Part shown: positions 42,380 through 52,379 of the stretch, in pieces
Layout of the letters: every line of letters starts with the position of its first letter
Numbering within the stretch: position 1 is the stretch's first letter
Assembly (NCBI GenBank): GCA_964509425.1
Contig: CAZDWZ010000005.1
Span: forward strand, 62,001-126,000
Direction of reading: 5' to 3'
Source of the DNA: CAZDWZ01 sp964509425
GTDB lineage: Bacteria; Bdellovibrionota_C; UBA2361; SZUA-149; CAZDWZ01
DNA length: 64,000 nt
The notes under the pieces: model-generated
Told to the model about the DNA's origin: nothing
The model's input: only the letters and a program-made list of their open reading frames with translations
Database searches by the model: none
Made by a program: the position numbers and the translations under genes

Positions 42380-43300
42380 ATGAATAAAAATAGCCGTTGT
42401 CTGATCACGGGTGCAAGCGGATTCATTGGGAGGCTGTTATGCGGCGCCTTCAGCCGGAAAGGGTGGGAGGTTGTTGCGGTCCGGCACAACACTGCCCTTC
42501 CGGAATCCCTCCGGAAGAAAATCGTCCAAGAAGAGATCGTCGATTTGGGCGATGCCGAGAGCACGTTCAAACTTGTTGAGAGATCCAAAGCCGATCTCGT
42601 CATTCATGCAGCAGCGCTCTCGAGTCCTGCACGTTGCGAACAGGAGCCGGACCTCTGTTTCAAGTCTAATATCCTCGGCACTCAAAATATCCTCCGTGCG
42701 TGCGAGCTTACTTCGCCAAGGGATTTTTACTTCCTCTCAAGTGACATGGTGTTTGACGGAGCTTCGGCGCCGCTGGAGGGATTTAGTGAATCACATCGTG
42801 TTCAACCCATCTCTGTCTACAGCCGAGCGAAGTTTGAAGCGGAATGTGTCGTGCTCGGGAGCACGCTCCGCCGGTCCGTACTTCGACTTTCGCTCTCGTA
42901 TGGTCCGGGCGAGGGAAATACGTTGTCGTGGATGGTCGAGACGCTTCGTTCTGGCGAAAAGCTGAAGCTTTTCAGAGACGAGATTCGAACTCCGTTTTTT
43001 GCAGGTGACCTTCCCCGCATTATCTCTGAGCTCAGCTCGGTCGAAGCTCTGCCCGCGATAATTCACGTTGGCGGGCCCGAACGAATCAGCCGTTTTGAGT
43101 TCGGAAGCCTCGCCGCCCGCACGCTTGGTCTGTCCGAAGAGAAAATCGTCTCCTGTCTTCGTGAAGAATCGCCTTCTCCTTTTCGCAGACCTGAAGATTT
43201 GAGTCTTCAAACTGACCTCCTCCGCAGTTTTCTCAGCGAGCCGCTTTCGAATGTGCAGACTGGAATTCTTCGTAGTTTTGAAGAAGATTCTTGGTGGTGA
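42380..43300 (+). CDS. RmlD-like NAD(P)-dependent sugar reductase/epimerase
   Basis: 306 residues of the extended SDR superfamily. GASGFIG near the N-terminus binds the cofactor. HAAALSSPARCEQEP, FFLSSDMVFDG-like FYFLSSDMVFDG and the YSRAKFEAE active site match RmlD (dTDP-4-dehydrorhamnose reductase). No other rml gene is visible, so the sugar substrate is uncertain. GAGGGC lies before the ATG. Confidence 0.82.
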   Translation: MNKNSRCLITGASGFIGRLLCGAFSRKGWEVVAVRHNTALPESLRKKIVQEEIVDLGDAESTFKLVERSKADLVIHAAALSSPARCEQEPDLCFKSNILGTQNILRACELTSPRDFYFLSSDMVFDGASAPLEGFSESHRVQPISVYSRAKFEAECVVLGSTLRRSVLRLSLSYGPGEGNTLSWMVETLRSGEKLKLFRDEIRTPFFAGDLPRIISELSSVEALPAIIHVGGPERISRFEFGSLAARTLGLSEEKIVSCLREESPSPFRRPEDLSLQTDLLRSFLSEPLSNVQTGILRSFEEDSWW

Positions 43301-43432
43301 AGAGGAAACTTCGGTGCTAACATTAAGCTACTTAAAGTAGCGCTGAGACACGGCGCAATTCGGCGTGCCGGATCGGCGGCGCCCGATGAATTCAGGGTGA
43401 GTGCGGGGCGGGCTCGCAAGAGGTAATGAGCT

Positions 43433-44608
43433 ATGATTTTTCAATTGGGGAAGGGTAAGAACGGGAACTCCGCTGACGAACGCGGGGCAGACACGGGTGG
43501 TGATCCGGCATTCGTTCAATCGGGATCGGGCTTTGCTCTGGGAACCGGAACGCCGAATTCGGGGAGCGGCGGAACTTCGGGAGCTGCAACCGGGAGCGGG
43601 GGAGCCTCGGCCGCTGAAACGGTTCGCCGCTGGAGAGAGGCGGCAGCTGTCGCTCGAGCAGCGGCCTCCGAAATGGTCGACCCAGCCGGAGTCGCGATGG
43701 CGGGCGGCGAAATCTCAGTTGGAGACCAGGGACAGCATTCCGTCGAGTGGCCTGATCCGCGAGCGGCAATCACTCTTAACCGTCCGATATCTCAAGGCGT
43801 TGATCCGGTAGGACACGAAATGGGCCCCGCTGCAATGAACCCTGTGGCGACCTCCCCGGTTACAACCGGTGCAATTCCGGCCGCTCCTGCTCCCTCAAAG
43901 GCCGAAGGGTTGGTGAGCCGGACATTTCCGTTTTTCAGATCCTCTTCGGCTTCGCCCTCTGCTCCTTCGCAGGGTTCGGCTCATCAGAGCCCGCAAAGTG
44001 CTCTTGGATCTCAAGGTGCTTCCGGATCGATAGTTCAACAAAACTCACAGCAGGTACAGAATCCGATGTCTCAACAAACAATGAATCCCGTGGGTGCTGC
44101 CGGGTCTCTTGCAGGACCATTTGCCGGAGCTCCCGGCGATATAAAGGGTGCAGGATGGAAAGCGGAGCGGCAGCAAGGCGCTCCGGGCGATCTCACGTCG
44201 GCGCTCAAAGGTCGAAGCACTCAGCTCCCTCCTGAGGAGGAGATCCGTGTCCGCTTCGGGACGAACATCAAATCAGCTCTTGGGCCAGGAACGATCATCG
44301 AAGGGAAATTCCGCTTTGACTCTCCGGTGAGCATTGAAGGAACGCTCATCGGCGAAGTGTTCTCAAATAGTGTTCTCATCGTCGGAGCACAGGCCAACGT
44401 GACCGCTAAGATCACCGTAGGAAGCCTCATCGTGCTTGGGAAAGTTCATGGTGATGTTGAGTGTGAAGAGCTTCTCGAGATTAAATCGACGGGTTATCTC
44501 GAAGGCGACATTCGCAGCAAGCGGATTGCGATAGACGACGGCGGGTATTTCCGAGGTCTTTGCACTCCGGCCCAACGAACGGAGACCCTGGAAGAGGACG
44601 AGGGGTAA
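43433..44608 (+). CDS. Bactofilin with a long disordered N-terminal region
   Basis: 391 residues. The last 115 residues (TIIEGKFRFDSPVSIEGTLIGEV... GDVECEELLEIKSTGYLEGDI) form the right-handed beta-helix of bactofilins (DUF583), which polymerise into membrane-associated cytoskeletal filaments. The first 270 residues are low complexity, rich in Gly, Ser, Ala, Pro and Gln, far longer than the usual short tail. AGAGGT precedes the ATG. A bidirectional terminator follows. Confidence 0.9.
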   Translation: MIFQLGKGKNGNSADERGADTGGDPAFVQSGSGFALGTGTPNSGSGGTSGAATGSGGASAAETVRRWREAAAVARAAASEMVDPAGVAMAGGEISVGDQGQHSVEWPDPRAAITLNRPISQGVDPVGHEMGPAAMNPVATSPVTTGAIPAAPAPSKAEGLVSRTFPFFRSSSASPSAPSQGSAHQSPQSALGSQGASGSIVQQNSQQVQNPMSQQTMNPVGAAGSLAGPFAGAPGDIKGAGWKAERQQGAPGDLTSALKGRSTQLPPEEEIRVRFGTNIKSALGPGTIIEGKFRFDSPVSIEGTLIGEVFSNSVLIVGAQANVTAKITVGSLIVLGKVHGDVECEELLEIKSTGYLEGDIRSKRIAIDDGGYFRGLCTPAQRTETLEEDEG

Positions 44609-44694
44609 ACCTCAGTGGGCAGCGGGCTCGCCCTGCGTGAGAGTCCGCTGTCTGAAACGTCCGCGGTCTGAAAGAAGGACCGTCTCCCGAAACG

Positions 44695-44728
44695 AAAAAA
44701 GGCACTCTCTTTCGAGAATGCCTTTTTT
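44695..44728. terminator. Bidirectional intrinsic terminator
   Basis: AAAAAA GGCACTCTC TTTC GAGAATGCC TTTTTT: one mismatch in a 9-bp stem flanked by A and T runs. It serves both the bactofilin gene and the converging rplS gene. Confidence 0.85.
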
Positions 44729-44790
44729 CGTTTAATGCCCCTGTTTGTGAGCTTCCGTCTGGCGACAGCGCTCCAGAAAGGGCACCGAAC

Positions 44791-45195
44791 TTATTCGGAG
44801 GTCGAAGACTCAGTGTCTGTCGCTTCCCCGAGGATCGCGGTCTCAAGCTGCTTGTATTTCGCTTGTTGAATCTTTGCCGCCTTACCGCGGAGGTCGCGAA
44901 GGTAATAAAGCCGTGCGCGACGGACGTGTCCGCGCTGCTTCACTTCGATCTTGCTGACGCGCGGTGAGTGGATTGGATAGATCCGCTCTACGCCCACGTT
45001 GTACGAAACCTTTCTTACGGTAATCGTCTCGTTCACTCCGCCGCCGTTCCGGCGAATGACAACGCCTTCAAAAATCTGAGTACGCTCTTTTCCACCTTCT
45101 TGAATCACTTGGTGGACCCGAACAGTGTCCCCTGCACGAAACTCAGGGAAGTTGTTCTTAACTTGTTCTTGGGAAATTTTTTCTAAGATGTTCAT
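44791..45195 (-). CDS. rplS: 50S ribosomal protein L19
   Basis: 134 residues. The family motifs PEFRAGDTVRVH, RTQIFEGVVIRR and SVRKxSxNVGVERIFPxHSP (here TVRKVSYNVGVERIYPIHSP) are clear, with a slightly extended acidic C-terminus. It stands alone: the usual rpsP-rimM-trmD neighbours are absent. ATG 45195 is preferred over an in-frame TTG four codons earlier. Confidence 0.96.
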   Translation of the reverse strand: MNILEKISQEQVKNNFPEFRAGDTVRVHQVIQEGGKERTQIFEGVVIRRNGGGVNETITVRKVSYNVGVERIYPIHSPRVSKIEVKQRGHVRRARLYYLRDLRGKAAKIQQAKYKQLETAILGEATDTESSTSE

Positions 45196-45207
45196 GACTT
45201 TCTTCAA

Positions 45208-45523
45208 TAAGCGCCGATACTTGTGGCGCCGGATAAATACTTTTGAGCCGGAGATGAGTAATAGAAGGTGCTCAGAAAGTCAACTGCTAAGCCCCGGAAA
45301 TCGCGTGTATACGGCATATTACAGTGCTCCACCAGGGCCTTTGGGCGATGGCCTTCGCTCCGGACGGGCGGGAAGTCCCGGCAAATTCTCGTGCTCTTGG
45401 ACTGGTCAGAAGGTAAAACAATCAACATTTGGTCGTTTATCTCTTCTCCGCAGCGGTCGCGGGACCAAGCGGTAAGAGCGGCCGGAATTTTTGCAGGAAC
45501 GCTATTAAATTAATGGGGGATTA
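45208..45523. other. Intergenic region between rplS and cinA
   Basis: About 316 bp between divergent genes, so it should hold both promoters. No gene, tRNA or known riboswitch is seen. Confidence 0.4.
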
Positions 45524-46807
45524 GTGCCTGTCGTTCACATTCTCGCAATCGGAAACGAGCTGCTCAACGGTTCTATTCAAGACACCAACTCGGCCTACCT
45601 TTGCCGGGCGCTGAACGACCTTGGATTTGCTCCGGCGAAGGTGGTTCTCCTTCGCGATATCGACGGTGACATCGCCGCAGAAATCAGCCGCGCCGCCACA
45701 ACTGCTGACCTCATTATCACGACCGGCGGCCTCGGTCCGACCAGCGATGACAGGACGCGTTACGTGCTTGCAGAGGTTCTCGGCGTTCCGCTTGTTGAAG
45801 ATGCGGGAGCGAGAAAGAAGCTGGAGGCCATCTTCGCATCACGAAAGCGTGTGATGAGTGAAACAAATCTAAGGCAGGTTCAGTTTCCGGATGGCTCTGA
45901 AATTATTGAGAACCGCGAAGGGACCGCCGATGCATTTCTCTGTCGGATAAAAAGCGGGGACAGGTCGGTTCCTATCATTTCGTTACCTGGTATTCCGCGC
46001 GAACTAAAATCGCTCACCACGGAAAAACTCATTCCCTGGTTCGTAAAATCCTTTCCTGGATTGCGGATCGTGCCGAAGAGGTTTCTCCGATGTTTTGGAC
46101 GATCGGAGTCCTACTTGGGGAAGAAGATCGAAGAGCTTCAGTTTTCAAATCTCATTGAGGTCGCCTATCGTCCGATGTTTCCGGAGATTCTGTTATCCTT
46201 TTCGCATTTGGGAGAAGAGAATGAGGTGAGGGCCTACGGAGAGCTTGATTTCGTGGTCGAGGCGGTATCGGCATCGGTCGGACGGGAATTCGCGTTCTCT
46301 CAGGAAGCCGACGGCACCATGGCACGGAGCGTTGCCGGGCTGCTCCTCAATGAGAAGTTGTCCATTACGGCTGCGGAATCGTGCAGCGGAGGAATTATCG
46401 CGGACAGCCTCGTTGCTATCCCCGGAATCTCTCAATCGTTCATGGGATCATTCGTCGTCTACAGCAACGAGATGAAACAAGGTGTGCTCGGGGTAAAGCC
46501 AGAGACGATCCAAAATTTCGGGGCTGTGAGCGGCGAAACGGCAATTGAGATGGCTCGCGGCGCGCGAGAGCGCACCTTGGCGGACATTGCGGTCTCGGTG
46601 ACCGGGATAGCCGGCCCCGATGGCGGAACACCAGCAAAACCGGTTGGAACGTTTTGGATGGGGCTTTCAACGAAAGACGGAGAGGAGGCGATTCCTCAGT
46701 TCTACAATCTCGAAAGAAATCTCTTCCGTGTTTTTACGGCGACAGCGGCGCTGGACCTCGTTCGAAGAAAGATCCTTGGCCTGGACCTTCATTGGCAGCG
46801 CCTCTGA
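45524..46807 (+). CDS. cinA: CinA-family protein (MoCF domain plus NMN deamidase-type domain)
   Basis: 427 residues. The N-terminal MoaB/Mog-like domain (IGNELLNGSIQDTNSAYL, TTGGLGPTSDD, PGIPREL) is followed by the C-terminal CinA/PncC domain (AAESCSGGIIADSLV, VTGIAGPDGGTPAKPVGTFW). Such proteins have nicotinamide-nucleotide amidase and ADP-ribose pyrophosphatase activities and take part in NAD recycling. The start is GTG with GGGGGA upstream. Confidence 0.93.
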   Translation: MPVVHILAIGNELLNGSIQDTNSAYLCRALNDLGFAPAKVVLLRDIDGDIAAEISRAATTADLIITTGGLGPTSDDRTRYVLAEVLGVPLVEDAGARKKLEAIFASRKRVMSETNLRQVQFPDGSEIIENREGTADAFLCRIKSGDRSVPIISLPGIPRELKSLTTEKLIPWFVKSFPGLRIVPKRFLRCFGRSESYLGKKIEELQFSNLIEVAYRPMFPEILLSFSHLGEENEVRAYGELDFVVEAVSASVGREFAFSQEADGTMARSVAGLLLNEKLSITAAESCSGGIIADSLVAIPGISQSFMGSFVVYSNEMKQGVLGVKPETIQNFGAVSGETAIEMARGARERTLADIAVSVTGIAGPDGGTPAKPVGTFWMGLSTKDGEEAIPQFYNLERNLFRVFTATAALDLVRRKILGLDLHWQRL

Positions 46808-46849
46808 GAGATGTGAGAGATGTGACTGTGAGAGATGTACGGAGAAAAT

Positions 46850-48439
46850 TTATTTCTTGGCGCCGAACCATGACCCGCGAATCTCCAAGATGCGATCATA
46901 GGTCTCTTTCGCTTCGATAAAGAAGGTCGTTCGATCTTTCTCCGTGGTCGACTCGTCTTTACCCGCGCTGTCCGGATGAAAGTTCTTTACTTTGTCGCGG
47001 TAAGCTTTCTTGATATCCGACTCAGTGGCTGTGTCATCAAGCCCGAAGAAAGTGAGCAGTCTGCTGTACTCATCCTCTCCGCGGAGGGGATTGACGTAGT
47101 TTCTCGGCTTTTTTCCACCAAACGTGCTTCCCGTTTTTTCGTCTTTTTTCCTCGGTGCGGATTGAGCAGCTCGAGCACGCTCCTTCATCGTTGACATCGC
47201 CGCTGACTTTTCACGTTGAAAGTCTTCCTCTTCCGCCATCACCGCGTACTCTTCACGCTTCATTTTCACGAAGATTAGAACGCCCGCTGCGGAACCGCCG
47301 GCGAAAAGCAGAATGATGATGACGACAAGAATCGGAAGAAAGACTCCATAATATCCGGAGAAAATGAGGCGAAGTTTTTTCCCCATTCCCAGAAGTCCGG
47401 CCTGGCGAAGCTCCTCGACACGAGGAACAGCAAAATGAACGAGGTCCGGAGTCGAAGCGTGGGTAGCGGCGAACATCCGGAGATCGACGTTGCTTGAGTT
47501 CGGATCAGGACGAAGGTCCATCAGCATTCGGTAAGAGTCGAGCAGATTCTCAGCCGACTTGCGCTCAATCATTCCTCGAATCAGAGTATCGTAGGCAACT
47601 GCAACAACCTGCTTCTCGGCATCGTTCGTTCCGAGTGCCGACTTCGCAAGCTGTTGAACGGCGGTATTCGCAAGAATCGGCTCTGCCTCCGGGGTGATTT
47701 TTTCACAGACTTTTTTAAGGAGTACGAGTGCCAGCTGATTAGTTTTCGTACTTTTTCCGCAAGCCGGGAGCTGGCTGAGTAGCTCGAGAGACTTTTCCGG
47801 AGACAGATTCCCTTTCGATGCTTGCTCAATGATCTGCAGGCTTTTTACACGCGGCTCGACAAATTTTTTCAGTGGCGCGGCAACCTTACTGAAATGTGCT
47901 TGGAGGGCCGGCATATCACCCGCTTCAAGGAACGAGTCGGCTAGTTCGGCAGCTACAAATTGTGATTCGGCATCACCGGCAGCTAATTTGAGGAGCGGAA
48001 GCAGCTCTCTGAGTTTTGCGAGCGAGGAAGCTTTCTTCTCGAGGAGGTTCGTCTCAACCGCCTTCGTGATAACCGGCTTGAACGGCTCTTCAATTCCGGG
48101 AAGCTGCTCTGAGAGCTCCGCTGCAGAGAGCGGGAGAGGATATCCCTTCACCGCGTTTTCAACAAACGCGTGAGCGATCTCATCGAGAGAAGCGCTCCCT
48201 GCTTTCGCGTTCTCGACCAGCAATGTGAGCGCGTTTACGGCGTTCTGTGCTGCCGCGTCACCCGGCAGAGTCTGAGTCTCCTGCGCGGATGCTTGTGTGG
48301 CGCCGAGTCCGGGCAGCAGATCGCCCGGAGTACAAAACTGTAGGGCGGAGAAAAAGAAAAGAAGAGGGCAGAATAAAAAGAGAGAACGATACGAGCCAAA
48401 ACGGCAGATGCTATTCGGATTTCTTACTGACAATTCCAT
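46850..48439 (-). CDS. Membrane-anchored protein with a cytosolic C-terminal J domain
   Basis: 529 residues. A hydrophobic leader (LFLFCPLLFFFSALQF), a mostly helical region of about 340 residues, a transmembrane helix (VFLPILVVIIILLFAGGSAAGVLIF) and a charged cytosolic part lead to a C-terminal J domain: RLLTFFGLDDTATESDIKKAYRDKVKNFHPD, with the HPD motif intact. It should recruit DnaK to the membrane, the exposed part perhaps sensing envelope proteins. The ATG at 48439 lies inside the end of the DUF1573 gene. Confidence 0.8.
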   Translation of the reverse strand: MELSVRNPNSICRFGSYRSLFLFCPLLFFFSALQFCTPGDLLPGLGATQASAQETQTLPGDAAAQNAVNALTLLVENAKAGSASLDEIAHAFVENAVKGYPLPLSAAELSEQLPGIEEPFKPVITKAVETNLLEKKASSLAKLRELLPLLKLAAGDAESQFVAAELADSFLEAGDMPALQAHFSKVAAPLKKFVEPRVKSLQIIEQASKGNLSPEKSLELLSQLPACGKSTKTNQLALVLLKKVCEKITPEAEPILANTAVQQLAKSALGTNDAEKQVVAVAYDTLIRGMIERKSAENLLDSYRMLMDLRPDPNSSNVDLRMFAATHASTPDLVHFAVPRVEELRQAGLLGMGKKLRLIFSGYYGVFLPILVVIIILLFAGGSAAGVLIFVKMKREEYAVMAEEEDFQREKSAAMSTMKERARAAQSAPRKKDEKTGSTFGGKKPRNYVNPLRGEDEYSRLLTFFGLDDTATESDIKKAYRDKVKNFHPDSAGKDESTTEKDRTTFFIEAKETYDRILEIRGSWFGAKK

Positions 48440-49490
48440 AGACTGGGACGGATAGCTCACTTTCTCCTTCCTGTTCACTGTCCGTTTTGATGCTGAGATT
48501 CGCTCGGAATACTCCGACAACTTCCGCCCGGACGACGACTCTGATGGTGGTTTCGCCATCGTCGCTAAACCCTACCACGTCGGCAACAAGTCCCGACAGA
48601 TCAGAAGAAACCGACCGAACTTTGGTTGCTCGGCCGTTTTGACTCTTCACTCGAATGAGCTGACTTACCGAGCTCTCGAGCGGACCATCGAGAAGTCCGA
48701 AAGACACTACTGGCGGCTCGACCCGGATGTCGCCATTTACCTTGGCAAAAACGGGAATATTGATCACGGGATTGTTTTTGCTCGTGGTCTTTACAACGAC
48801 GCGATCACGGAATACGCCGATGGGAATGTTTTCCTTGAGCGTCAAGACAATCTTCTTCCGGGAATGCTCGCCGCTCTCCGGCGTTACCGATAACTGAAGG
48901 AATTCGGAACGGGTTGTAACGTCGCCAATTTTGATCTCAGTGCCGCTCGCGGCTGCGTTTTTAGAGGCTGAAACCGTGACTTCAAGCGACGGTTTATCTC
49001 CCCGGCGGATCTCTCCGAAGTGGAGCCGTTGACGGCTGACATCGATGTCAGGCTCAACCGTCCCCTGGAGCGTGAAAAGTGCGGAGGACTGCTTGGGATC
49101 ATTCGTATAGATGCGAACCGTTTTTACCTTTGCTCCTTGGAACCCGTTCGTGTCGAACGTCACCCGGAGCTCGGTCTTTTGCTTGGGCTGGATGGTGTCG
49201 CTGTCCAGGACGGCTGCCGTGCAGCCGCAAGCTGTATGGATATGCTCGATCTTCAAAGGAGCTTCGCCACTGTTCTGAATCGAAAACGAATGTTGCACCG
49301 GAGTGCCTTGCAGCACCGTGCCGAAGTCGTGCGTCGACGAGCCGATGATCATCTTGGGAACCGACACAGGACCTGAATCAACAGCCGGTTCGCCGGTGCC
49401 ATACGCGGGGCCAGGGGAGATCGCGGTGGATATCGCCGCAAACGCCGGGAGAATCAGCAGAGAAAAAATTAACGAACGAAGGGTCTTCAT
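48411..49490 (-). CDS. Secreted DUF1573-domain protein
   Basis: 359 residues with a Sec signal peptide (cleavage near AAIS/PAYG, about residue 25-30). The first mature domain is DUF1573: STHDFGTVLQGTPVQHSFSIQNSGEAPLKIEHIHTACGCT, with its CGC motif. Two or three further Ig-like beta domains follow. It is likely periplasmic; function not established. It is co-transcribed with the J-domain gene, which it overlaps by 29 bp. Confidence 0.85.
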   Translation of the reverse strand: MKTLRSLIFSLLILPAFAAISTAISPGPAYGTGEPAVDSGPVSVPKMIIGSSTHDFGTVLQGTPVQHSFSIQNSGEAPLKIEHIHTACGCTAAVLDSDTIQPKQKTELRVTFDTNGFQGAKVKTVRIYTNDPKQSSALFTLQGTVEPDIDVSRQRLHFGEIRRGDKPSLEVTVSASKNAAASGTEIKIGDVTTRSEFLQLSVTPESGEHSRKKIVLTLKENIPIGVFRDRVVVKTTSKNNPVINIPVFAKVNGDIRVEPPVVSFGLLDGPLESSVSQLIRVKSQNGRATKVRSVSSDLSGLVADVVGFSDDGETTIRVVVRAEVVGVFRANLSIKTDSEQEGESELSVPVYGIVSKKSE

Positions 49491-49596
49491 CAGATACGTT
49501 CTGTTGCTGTTGGTTTATCTCAAGACGTCAGCGAAGCGGACCTGGCATCATCACCGAGGCCGGCCATTGATGACTGGTCGGAATTATGCCCCAGCA

Positions 49597-51111
49597 CTAT
49601 GCCGCAGCCGAGACGCCCTTACCAGAGCCGGGGCCGGAAGCAACTCTGCTTCCGTCGGATCCGTTTCGTCCGCCCGTGCCGTTACTGAAACTTCCACCGG
49701 ACTTGTCCGTTTCTCCGGAATTACCCGACGGCTCAGTGGGTGCAGGAGCGGGTGTAGCCAAGATTTCATCAAGAAGACGTGTGTGAACTCGGCCGGCCGC
49801 GAACTCTGGATGGCTCAGGATTCTGCGGTGGAGGTCCATGTTCGTCTTGATACCGCCGATAATACACTCGTCGAGCGCTACCAGCAGCTTACGAATGGCT
49901 TCGTCGCGGGTTTGGCCACGGGCGATGATCTTCGCGATCAGCGAATCGTAATAAGGCGGTACCTTATATCTGTCGTAGATGGCCGAATCGATCCGAATGC
50001 CGAATCCACCTGGTGGGTGATACCCGATAATCTCGCCCGGCGACGGAGCGAAAGTAACAGGATCTTCGGCATTGATTCGAGCTTCGATTGCGTGCCCGGA
50101 ATAGGTGACCGACTCTTGGTTGAGTGAAAGCTCGCGCCCGGCTGCAAGCCAAATCTGCTCTTTCACGACGTCGGTGGTCGTCACCATCTCGGTTACCGGG
50201 TGCTCCACCTGCAGCCGAGTATTCATCTCAATGAAGTAGAAACTGTCCTTCTCCGAGTCGAACAGGAACTCCATGGTTCCAACGCTGGAGTAGTTAATGG
50301 ACCGAGCGAGACGAACGGCCGCTTCATGGATTTTCGCCCGCACCTCGGGTTTCATGTTCGGTGCAGGACTTTCTTCGACAAGCTTTTGATAACGTCGCTG
50401 AATTGAGCAGTCACGTTCACCAAGATGAATTACGTTATGGAAGCGATCTCCCATAATCTGCACTTCAACGTGACGAGCCTTAGCGATATATTTTTCCACA
50501 TAGACGTTGGGATCGCTAAATGCTGCTTCGACTTCGCGTTTTGCTTGCTCGAAGAGACGCACGAAGTCTGCCGGGTCGTGGACAATTTTCATCCCGCGGC
50601 CGCCACCGCCGGCGGTGGCTTTGATGAGAACCGGAAAGCCGATTGCTTCAGCTTCTTTGAGGGCCATTTCAGCGTCGGTTCCGGCAGCATCACTTCCCGG
50701 AACGGTCGGAACATCGTTTTTGATCGCTGAGCGGCGGGCTCGGGCTTTGTCGCCCATCAGCATCATGTTTCGGACCGAAGGCCCGATGAACATGATTCCG
50801 CACTGCGCGCAGATTTCCGCAAAGGATGAATTCTCACTCAGAAACCCGTAGCCGGGGTGAATGGCATCAGCACCGGTTGCGGCAGCGGCGGAGATAATTG
50901 CCGTGATGTTCAAATAGGATTCCGCAGACGGTGGTGGTCCGATGCACACGCTTTCGTGAGCGAGCTTGACGTGAAGGGCGTTTGCATCGGCGGTGGAATG
51001 GACGGCGACGGTTCGGATCCCCAATTCATGACAAGCGCGGATGATACGAACGGCAACTTCACCGCGGTTTGCAATGAGAACTTTTCGAAATGGGGGTTTA
51101 TCCAGCATCAT
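49597..51111 (-). CDS. accC: Acetyl-CoA carboxylase, biotin carboxylase subunit
   Basis: 504 residues. The ATP-grasp fold shows KVLIANRGEVAVRI, HPGYGFLSEN, KATAGGGGRGMK, EMNTRLQVEHPVTE and GHAIEARINAEDP. It carboxylates the biotin on AccB in the cytosol, the first step of fatty-acid synthesis. About 55 extra C-terminal residues rich in Gly, Ser and Pro are unusual for AccC. ATG 51111 is chosen. It follows accB by about 50 bp. Confidence 0.96.
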   Translation of the reverse strand: MMLDKPPFRKVLIANRGEVAVRIIRACHELGIRTVAVHSTADANALHVKLAHESVCIGPPPSAESYLNITAIISAAAATGADAIHPGYGFLSENSSFAEICAQCGIMFIGPSVRNMMLMGDKARARRSAIKNDVPTVPGSDAAGTDAEMALKEAEAIGFPVLIKATAGGGGRGMKIVHDPADFVRLFEQAKREVEAAFSDPNVYVEKYIAKARHVEVQIMGDRFHNVIHLGERDCSIQRRYQKLVEESPAPNMKPEVRAKIHEAAVRLARSINYSSVGTMEFLFDSEKDSFYFIEMNTRLQVEHPVTEMVTTTDVVKEQIWLAAGRELSLNQESVTYSGHAIEARINAEDPVTFAPSPGEIIGYHPPGGFGIRIDSAIYDRYKVPPYYDSLIAKIIARGQTRDEAIRKLLVALDECIIGGIKTNMDLHRRILSHPEFAAGRVHTRLLDEILATPAPAPTEPSGNSGETDKSGGSFSNGTGGRNGSDGSRVASGPGSGKGVSAAA

Positions 51112-51163
51112 GAAGCTCAACGCCTCTTTTTGTTTAGCGTTTGGAGAACGTCGAAACTGTGCA

Positions 51164-51883
<720 letters not shown>

Positions 51884-52016
51884 GCTGATTTCCTTTGGAG
51901 AGATTCATCCCCCTGAAATGCGTACGTCTGTTCAATCTCAGTTGCAGGCTTGCCGCCCGGCGCCGGACTCGACCTGCATAATCGTCCGGCAACGGTGCGA
52001 AGAGAATTGATGAATC

Positions 52017-52169
52017 TTAGAGCTTGGATTCTTTGTACGTCACGTGCTTTCGAACAACTGGATCGTATTTTTTGAGCTCGAGTTTTTCGGTGCTCTTTCG
52101 CTTGTTCTTGGTCGTTGTGTAGAAATGTCCGGTTTTCGCGCTCGACACTAGTTTGATTAGCTCTCTCAT
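52017..52169 (-). CDS. rpmG: 50S ribosomal protein L33 (zinc-free form)
   Basis: 50 residues, MRELIKLVSSAKTGHFYTTTKN... ending VTYKESKL. Family motifs GHFYTTTKN and KKYDPVVRKHV are present, with no CxxC pair, so it is the C- (zinc-independent) form. GTGAGAG lies before the ATG. It lies upstream of accB on the same strand. Confidence 0.93.
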   Translation of the reverse strand: MRELIKLVSSAKTGHFYTTTKNKRKSTEKLELKKYDPVVRKHVTYKESKL

Positions 52170-52379
52170 CGTTCTCTCACTGTTCGTGCCCCACCATTGG
52201 GGTTTCTCTGACTGAGTCAGTTTTTGCGTAATTCGGCTTTAAAATTGGACCATCCGGGGCGGAAGAATATCATGAATCTAGAAGGAAATCAGCTCCCGGA
52301 CGAGCGCGGAGAATATAGCTCCAAGAGAAATCTTTCAAGTGATCCGGGGATCAAGATAACTAGCTGAAAATTATAGGAA

